Part shown: one piece after another, positions 7,382-10,960 of the stretch | How positions within the stretch are numbered: the first letter of the stretch is position 1 | Layout of the letters: each line of letters opens with the position of its first letter | Source: a bacterium | GTDB lineage: Bacteria > Babelota > Babeliae > Babelales > Babelaceae | Reading direction: 5' to 3' | NCBI GenBank assembly: GCA_021847535.1 | Contig: JAJZMR010000098.1 | Span: forward strand, 1-10,960 | Length of the DNA stretch: 10,960 bases | The notes under the pieces: model-generated | Database searches by the model: none | What the model was told of the DNA's origin: nothing | The model's input: only the letters and a program-made list of their open reading frames with translations | Program-made: the position numbers and the translations under genes

Positions 7382-7388
7382 CATACAA
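7360..7388 (-). promoter_or_regulatory. Candidate ileS promoter
   Basis: On the minus strand, TTGTAT (7388-7383) and TATAAA (7365-7360) are separated by exactly 17 nt. Transcription would start near 7353 and give a leader of about 70 nt before ileS. I see no T-box hallmarks in this leader: it is short and no AGGGTGGNACCGCG-like box is present. Confidence 0.6.
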
Positions 7389-7425
7389 AATACGAATTAT
7401 TGTATAAACGATAAGGAGTTATAGT

Positions 7426-7737
7426 ATGAAAAAAGTTCTTATAATCATTGCATCATTATTTTCATATAATAACGCAGATGCAATAATGACTATCGACGCA
7501 GGAAAAGAGACAGTCGCCTTATTGACGGCCATTACTCATAGCCTTGAAAGATTTCCCGCTACATGTGGCTTAGTAACCCTTTGCACCTTTAGTGGATGCG
7601 TATGTGCCTATAGTCTTTTCAATACCGCCCAATGCAACAAAAAATCTTGGCAATCAAAAATTTTGCCCTTAACAGGCCTAACCGTGAGCACCTTGGCGCT
7701 TTTTGCATTAGGAAAATTAACCTTGAAAGGCTCTTAG
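7426..7737 (+). CDS. Small exported or membrane protein of unknown function
   Basis: Protein of 103 residues, family not recognised. Residues 1-19 look like a signal peptide (MKK, hydrophobic core, NADA before IMT). Two further hydrophobic stretches follow at about 46-68, rich in Cys, Thr and Gly, and 81-99, with a short basic loop between them (CNKKSWQSK). This suggests a small inner-membrane protein with two helices after signal cleavage, or three if the signal is kept. Four Cys lie at about residues 47-70, one of them in the loop. The translation start is supported by AAGGAG 7 nt before the ATG and a good upstream promoter. It runs divergently from ileS, and its last 21 nt overlap the 3' end of dps on the other strand. 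That it is a real gene rests on the signal peptide, Shine-Dalgarno and promoter; the role is unknown. Confidence 0.75.
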   Translation: MKKVLIIIASLFSYNNADAIMTIDAGKETVALLTAITHSLERFPATCGLVTLCTFSGCVCAYSLFNTAQCNKKSWQSKILPLTGLTVSTLALFALGKLTLKGS

Positions 7738-8190
7738 CATCCAGGCCATTTTTTCATGCCGCTCCATCAAATCACATAAAAAATTATTAGTGCCTGCATC
7801 ACCCAAGGCTGTGGTTGCATCAATCTCTTTACGTATGATACGAATGATAGCCTCGTGATCATGCAATAATAAGGTGAGCATTGCCGCGGCAGGAGGATTT
7901 TCTCCAACAGCTTCTGTAAGCTCAGCATTTTTCAAAAATTCCGTTGCCGTCCCGGGAGAAAAATAGCCAAGGGATCGTATACGCTCTGCAACATCATCAA
8001 CTATCTGCAACAGCTCCTCATACTGTTCTTCAAAAAAAAGATGGAGCGGCTTAAAGTCGGAACCGGTAACATTCCAATGAAATTTGAGTGTTTTTATATA
8101 TATAATAAATTCATTGCACAAAAGATATGATAACTTTTGACTTACCTGCTTACATGCATCGTCGGTAAGTCCAATAGCCGGATGTATCAT
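7717..8190 (-). CDS. dps: Dps family DNA-binding ferritin-like protein
   Basis: Protein of 157 residues, typical of Dps, which forms 12-subunit shells that oxidise and store iron with hydrogen peroxide and protect DNA in stress or stationary phase. The four-helix fold is readable. The first helix includes YLLCNEFIIYIKTLKFHWNV. The second runs through PLHLFFEEQYEELLQIVDDVAERI. A later GDAGTNNFL segment is followed by HEKMAWMLRAFQG at the end. The interface ferroxidase ligands are all present with correct spacing: His38, His50, Asp65 and Glu69, matching H31, H43, D58 and E62 of Listeria Dps. No long Lys-rich N-terminal tail is seen, so DNA binding like that of E. coli Dps is uncertain. AAGGAG lies about 9 nt before the ATG. 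The gene is divergent from the NlpC/P60 gene with only 72 nt between them. I could not assign a convincing promoter or a PerR/OxyR-type operator. Confidence 0.95.
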   Translation of the reverse strand: MIHPAIGLTDDACKQVSQKLSYLLCNEFIIYIKTLKFHWNVTGSDFKPLHLFFEEQYEELLQIVDDVAERIRSLGYFSPGTATEFLKNAELTEAVGENPPAAAMLTLLLHDHEAIIRIIRKEIDATTALGDAGTNNFLCDLMERHEKMAWMLRAFQG

Positions 8191-8244
8191 CTGGGTCTCT
8201 CCTTTTTTTATTGACTCTCTGTATCTTTTTTTCTTATCTTAATC

Positions 8245-8262
8245 TGGAGGGGGGGCTCAGTC
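8245..8262 (+). promoter_or_regulatory. Ribosome binding site with a 7-G run
   Basis: GGAGG (8246-8250) runs into a homopolymer of seven G (8249-8255) and ends about 12 nt before the ATG at 8263. The spacing from GGAGG is long, but the G run offers shifted pairing registers with 16S rRNA. Such a run is rare in this AT-rich DNA and could vary in length by slippage, changing the spacing. Confidence 0.5.
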
Positions 8263-9405
8263 ATGTGGTTATTATTTCTAGTGACCTTAGTATATACAGG
8301 CATAGCGCACAACGATACAATTTGTATCCCCGAAAGATCCTACGGATTCATACGATATCCAATTGTTGATTTATTTATGTGCGCTGAACAAGTAAAAAAA
8401 GAATTACCAGCCTCCGCAAAAAATTATACTGCATGTCCTCGGGTAAATCAAGGATTGTTTAATGAAGTTTTTGAAATCGATTTTTATTCATCTCACGTAT
8501 GTTCCATTATTATTCCGTGGGCAATTTATGGCTACAATGCACAGGGACAACCACAAAATCGTTACTGGATAGCCAGAAAAGATTTAATACTTTTATCAGA
8601 CCTGCCAAGCAACAAGCTTAATCTGCTCCCCCAGTTTCACAATCAAGAAAAAATTATTTCCATTAAGCAACCATTCATCAGTTCATCTGGCACAATCTAT
8701 TCAGTAGGTACCTGCTTTGTCTACACAAATCAAGACAAAAGTTCCGTTACACTCAAGTATCTTAATAGCGATACACTCGCTATCGAATACCAGCCTATCG
8801 CACGAGATCATTGTATTTTTTATGATGAAAATTCTTTAGTTGATCGGCGGCGGCTATTTGTGCAACTTATCACCGGCTTGGTCGACGCGCTACAAAACAA
8901 TGATATCGCCAATACAATACCCTATGTTTGGGGAGGAAGCGGATTTACTCGCGGATACTGCGCTGGATACCATAACATTAATGGCCGCTTTTATAGAATC
9001 GACCAAAAATCTACCGAGTCAATTGGTGGATACGATTGCTCAAATTTGGTACTCCGCTTTGCTCACATGGCAAATCTGCCCTACTTTTTTAAAACAACAG
9101 CTATGCTTGAAAAGTATGGGAAGAAATTTAAAGCCACCAACGTGCTTGAAGAAGGCGACCTTATCTGGCTTGAAGGCCATGTTGCCATCATAACAGATCT
9201 AGATAATAAACTTATTACTGAAAGCTGCGGGTACGAAAATGGTGTAGGTAAAGTTCGTACGATTAAACTTGGAGAATTTCTTAAAGATATACAAAGCTGG
9301 CAAGATCTTCTTGATGCCCATTTTCATAGCAAAAAAGTTATCCGCCTTGACGTACATGGCACTGCCTACAAAGAATCACTGATCAAAATATTTAAGCTAT
9401 TTTAA
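8263..9405 (+). CDS. Exported NlpC/P60-family cysteine peptidase
   Basis: Protein of 380 residues. Residues 1-15 form a short hydrophobic signal (MWLLFLVTLVYTGIA), so it acts outside the cytoplasm. Residues about 25-180 are beta-rich and probably contain SH3-like cell-wall-binding modules, although I see no certain motif. The catalytic NlpC/P60 domain starts about residue 195. It has PYVWGG (220-225), the nucleophile Cys259 in GGYDCSNLV, and His306 in EGHVAIITD; Glu320 or a neighbour may supply the third polar residue. The family usually cleaves peptidoglycan stem peptides such as the D-Glu-diaminopimelate bond. About 30 residues separate PYVWGG from GYDCS, longer than the usual ~8, giving an insertion beside the active site. 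The gene faces a second secreted cysteine peptidase across 62 nt, in which no convincing terminator is visible. The substrate, own wall or another cell's, is not shown by the sequence. Confidence 0.88.
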   Translation: MWLLFLVTLVYTGIAHNDTICIPERSYGFIRYPIVDLFMCAEQVKKELPASAKNYTACPRVNQGLFNEVFEIDFYSSHVCSIIIPWAIYGYNAQGQPQNRYWIARKDLILLSDLPSNKLNLLPQFHNQEKIISIKQPFISSSGTIYSVGTCFVYTNQDKSSVTLKYLNSDTLAIEYQPIARDHCIFYDENSLVDRRRLFVQLITGLVDALQNNDIANTIPYVWGGSGFTRGYCAGYHNINGRFYRIDQKSTESIGGYDCSNLVLRFAHMANLPYFFKTTAMLEKYGKKFKATNVLEEGDLIWLEGHVAIITDLDNKLITESCGYENGVGKVRTIKLGEFLKDIQSWQDLLDAHFHSKKVIRLDVHGTAYKESLIKIFKLF

Positions 9406-9467
9406 AGGGAAAAAAATCATTTCATTTTAACCTCTATTATCCTCAAAAACTAGAGTGTATTCAATGC

Positions 9468-10499
9468 TTATAACTGCCTACGTGGCACAATAACGTAGGC
9501 AAGCCGTTGACGATTTTCCCATGCGCGCATAAACTCACTCATCGGGTAATATTTTACCATATCAGTAACATCTTTTTCAGCTGTATCATGACAAATGATT
9601 CTTCGTTTTTCTTTTTCAATACCAATCACAGTAATAAGATGTCCCTGATCATATGCCTTTGGTGCGCCCGTAAGGGGCATCGAACAGCAGATGCTTAAAA
9701 TCACTGGGTGGCCATTTACAAGTAACCGTGAAAGATCTTGTATACTTTTTAATCGCGTTACATAACAAAGATGATTGGGCAAATGTAACGCTGCCTGCGC
9801 AGTATTAAATGGCCAGCTTCCATAAACATTTAAACCACGATCGTAAACGGTATGTGCAAAAGTAGGCAGATCGATTGAAACTTTATTATAAAATTCAATC
9901 AATTGTGCAACTGAAGCGGGCGAGCACCACCCATTACTTTCTGGATAATTTTCATGATACTGCGAGCGCCGGGGGACATTTTTTATATAACTTGATTCTA
10001 TATTTTTTACAGCCGATTCATACGCTTCCGGCTTAAATCGTTTCATATCACTTGCGCAAACCACTATATAATCAACGTCATGAATAGATGCTCCATCAAC
10101 TGCTTCAATTTTTATGCGAAAAGTATAATATTTTCTATCTGATGCACCCTCGAACCGTACATGCACATATGCGGCTGATGAATGGCTATCTTTATGTAAA
10201 AAAGATGCCTGCCGCCTATATCCCCACTCATATGTCTTATAGGTCGACCATATTTTTGTCTTTTCATCAAAAACTTCAACATAAAATCTAAAATATCCCT
10301 GTGTCTGATTATGTGCATGCCAACTGATCAAAAGCTGTGTAAAAGCATGTTCTGCCCTTTTTGCAAAAATCAGCTCTGTATCATTTTTTTCACATGCATC
10401 ATTAAAAAAATAGAAAGTTCGTGTCCATGGACCACGAGCTGATGTTATGCCACAAAATACTATAAAAAATAGCCACGCCACACCTCTTTTTTTTTGCAT
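9468..10499 (-). CDS. Exported C39-like (papain-fold) cysteine peptidase
   Basis: Protein of 343 residues. Residues 1-21 are a signal peptide (MQKKRG, hydrophobic core, TSA before RG). Residues about 25-150 form a beta-rich domain (SWHAHNQTQGYFRFYVEVF, then YYTFRIKIEAVD) like the N-terminal domain of secreted C39-like peptidases. The peptidase domain starts near VPRRSQYHENYP (175-186). The nucleophile is Cys192 in GWCSPASVAQLIEFY, His287 lies in GHLITVIGI, and Asp305 in CHDTAEKD completes a likely triad. GSWPFNTAQAA (227-237) is another segment typical of this group. Unlike bacteriocin-exporter C39 domains it has no ABC transporter attached, so it is a stand-alone secreted enzyme of unknown substrate. 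The ATG at 10499 is chosen because GGGGGA precedes it by 4 nt; a TTG at 10511 would add four residues. The decayed IS element starts about 60 nt upstream and may have displaced an older promoter. Confidence 0.85.
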   Translation of the reverse strand: MQKKRGVAWLFFIVFCGITSARGPWTRTFYFFNDACEKNDTELIFAKRAEHAFTQLLISWHAHNQTQGYFRFYVEVFDEKTKIWSTYKTYEWGYRRQASFLHKDSHSSAAYVHVRFEGASDRKYYTFRIKIEAVDGASIHDVDYIVVCASDMKRFKPEAYESAVKNIESSYIKNVPRRSQYHENYPESNGWCSPASVAQLIEFYNKVSIDLPTFAHTVYDRGLNVYGSWPFNTAQAALHLPNHLCYVTRLKSIQDLSRLLVNGHPVILSICCSMPLTGAPKAYDQGHLITVIGIEKEKRRIICHDTAEKDVTDMVKYYPMSEFMRAWENRQRLAYVIVPRRQL

Positions 10500-10589
10500 A
10501 CCATCCCCCAAATTTTGTCATTATGGTTATTGCTGAGTCTATAAAAAAAAATATAAAAAATTAAGAGCTTATCCGAAAATTAAATAAAC

Positions 10590-10648
10590 AGAGCGTCTTC
10601 TAGATTTATCCGCTAAAACAGCGGGTGAACAAAAAAAGGAGACGCTCT
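10590..10648 (+). promoter_or_regulatory. Hairpin burying the transposase ribosome binding site
   Basis: AGAGCGTCT (10590-10598) pairs perfectly with AGACGCTCT (10640-10648), extended by one G-U and one C-G pair. An inner stem CCGCT (10610-10614) and AGCGG (10620-10624) lies within it. The right arm contains the GGAG of the Shine-Dalgarno and ends directly before the ATG at 10649. In a read-through transcript this would block translation, a control known from IS10 and similar elements. Confidence 0.65.
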
Positions 10649-10960
10649 ATGCTTATGATACCAGAAATGATCTGGAACGAAACAAGTTACTTATTTGAAA
10701 AAAGATCAAAAGTACAGGACTTCCGCAGATGCGTGAAAGATGTGATCTGATTTGACTTTTTGTTAAAAAAATACTCTCTTAGAAGGTGTTGAAAGCATTG
10801 TTTACATAGTTTCAACTTATTATTGTAAACCGATTGAGCATGTAAAATTATATAAAAAGCGTTGGCCTATAGAAAAAATATTCAGAACGACAAAGCAATT
10901 TTTGGGTATTCAAGAATGCTTTTCAACTAAACTAGATGTTCAAGAAAGTCATGTGGCCGC
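10649..10960 (+). pseudogene. Internally deleted IS4-family transposase
   Basis: The ATG at 10649 follows AAGGAG by 7 nt and opens 33 codons (MLMIPEMIWNETSY...) that stop at 10748-10750. A second segment in another frame is open from 10767 to the window edge. It reads like a transposase C-terminal region: GVESIVYIVSTYY, then YKKRWPIEKIFRTTK and FLGIQECFSTKLD. The spacing Y-2-R-3-E-6-K is the IS4-family signature around the catalytic Glu. The middle of the protein, where the two catalytic Asp residues and most of the RNase H fold belong, is missing. The two pieces are only 16 nt apart and in different frames, so the copy cannot make a working enzyme. It was probably formed by an internal deletion. 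The C-terminal piece may continue beyond the window. Confidence 0.8.

Larger units (their letters stand above)
10561..10960 (+). mobile_element. Left part of a decayed IS4-type insertion sequence
   Basis: The stretch contains a 5' hairpin, a transposase start and a transposase C-terminal end, and runs past the window. The exact left end is not certain; the run GAGCTTATCCGAAAATT at 10565-10581 may be the terminal inverted repeat. The right end and any target-site duplication lie outside. Family placement rests on the Y(2)R(3)E(6)K signature in the transposase fragment. Confidence 0.7.

Noticed and set aside
7717..7737. Tail-to-tail overlap of 21 nt between the small membrane protein gene and dps as a special antisense control
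   Set aside because: Short convergent overlaps are common in compact genomes and nothing else here points to regulation.
8211..8240. Plus-strand promoter TTGACT with TATCTT before the NlpC/P60 gene
   Set aside because: It would place the transcription start near 8247, inside the Shine-Dalgarno, so it is unlikely to be the functional promoter.
8840..9193. Plus-strand frame of 117 codons inside the NlpC/P60 gene
   Set aside because: It overlaps the catalytic domain in another frame and has no family features.
9406..9467. Terminator between the two convergent peptidase genes
   Set aside because: I looked for a stem followed by T runs on either strand and found only weak AT-rich pairings.

Overview
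The window is AT-rich and densely packed, with Gram-negative-type cell-surface features. There are two genes with type IV prepilin signals, several secreted proteins, a bacterial isoleucyl-tRNA synthetase with a C-terminal zinc finger, and the bacterial gene pair rplI-dnaB. I see no RNA genes and no CRISPR array. Small secreted proteins, secreted cysteine peptidases, a J-like protein and a decayed IS beside housekeeping genes suggest a host-associated bacterium. Candidatus Dependentiae (TM6/Babeliae) is my best guess, but this is inference from gene style and not from a marker-gene comparison.

Positions 1-2246 (minus strand) run from pseudopilin-like genes into translation and replication genes. 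The order of transcription is a GspI/PilV-like pseudopilin, a GFTLIEV pseudopilin, a third small membrane-anchored protein, rplI (ribosomal protein bL9), and the 5' part of dnaB (replicative helicase), which runs off the left edge. The first three overlap and are probably translationally coupled. Positions 2247-2424 are a divergent promoter region whose two -35 boxes lie in a perfect 9-bp inverted repeat.

Positions 2425-4443 (plus) encode a 672-residue exported protein with a J-like domain that lacks HPD and a long Lys/Glu-rich stretch. A shared hairpin terminator separates it from ileS, which converges on it and occupies 4504-7281 (minus). Overlapping divergent promoters at about 7353-7388 serve ileS and a 103-residue membrane or exported protein (7426-7737, plus). 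The 3' end of that gene overlaps tail-to-tail with dps (7717-8190, minus), a ferritin-like protein with all ferroxidase ligands visible.

Positions 8263-10499 hold two exported cysteine peptidases facing each other. One is an NlpC/P60-type enzyme (plus) and the other a C39-like peptidase with an N-terminal beta-rich domain (minus). They are probably cell-wall or host-directed hydrolases. Positions 10560-10960 hold the left part of an internally deleted IS4-type element. It consists of a hairpin that would bury the transposase ribosome binding site, a 33-codon N-terminal stub, and an out-of-frame C-terminal piece carrying the Y(2)R(3)E(6)K signature.

The most unusual items are the secreted HPD-less J-like protein, the pseudopilin trio upstream of rplI-dnaB, the symmetric divergent promoter, and the paired secreted peptidases.
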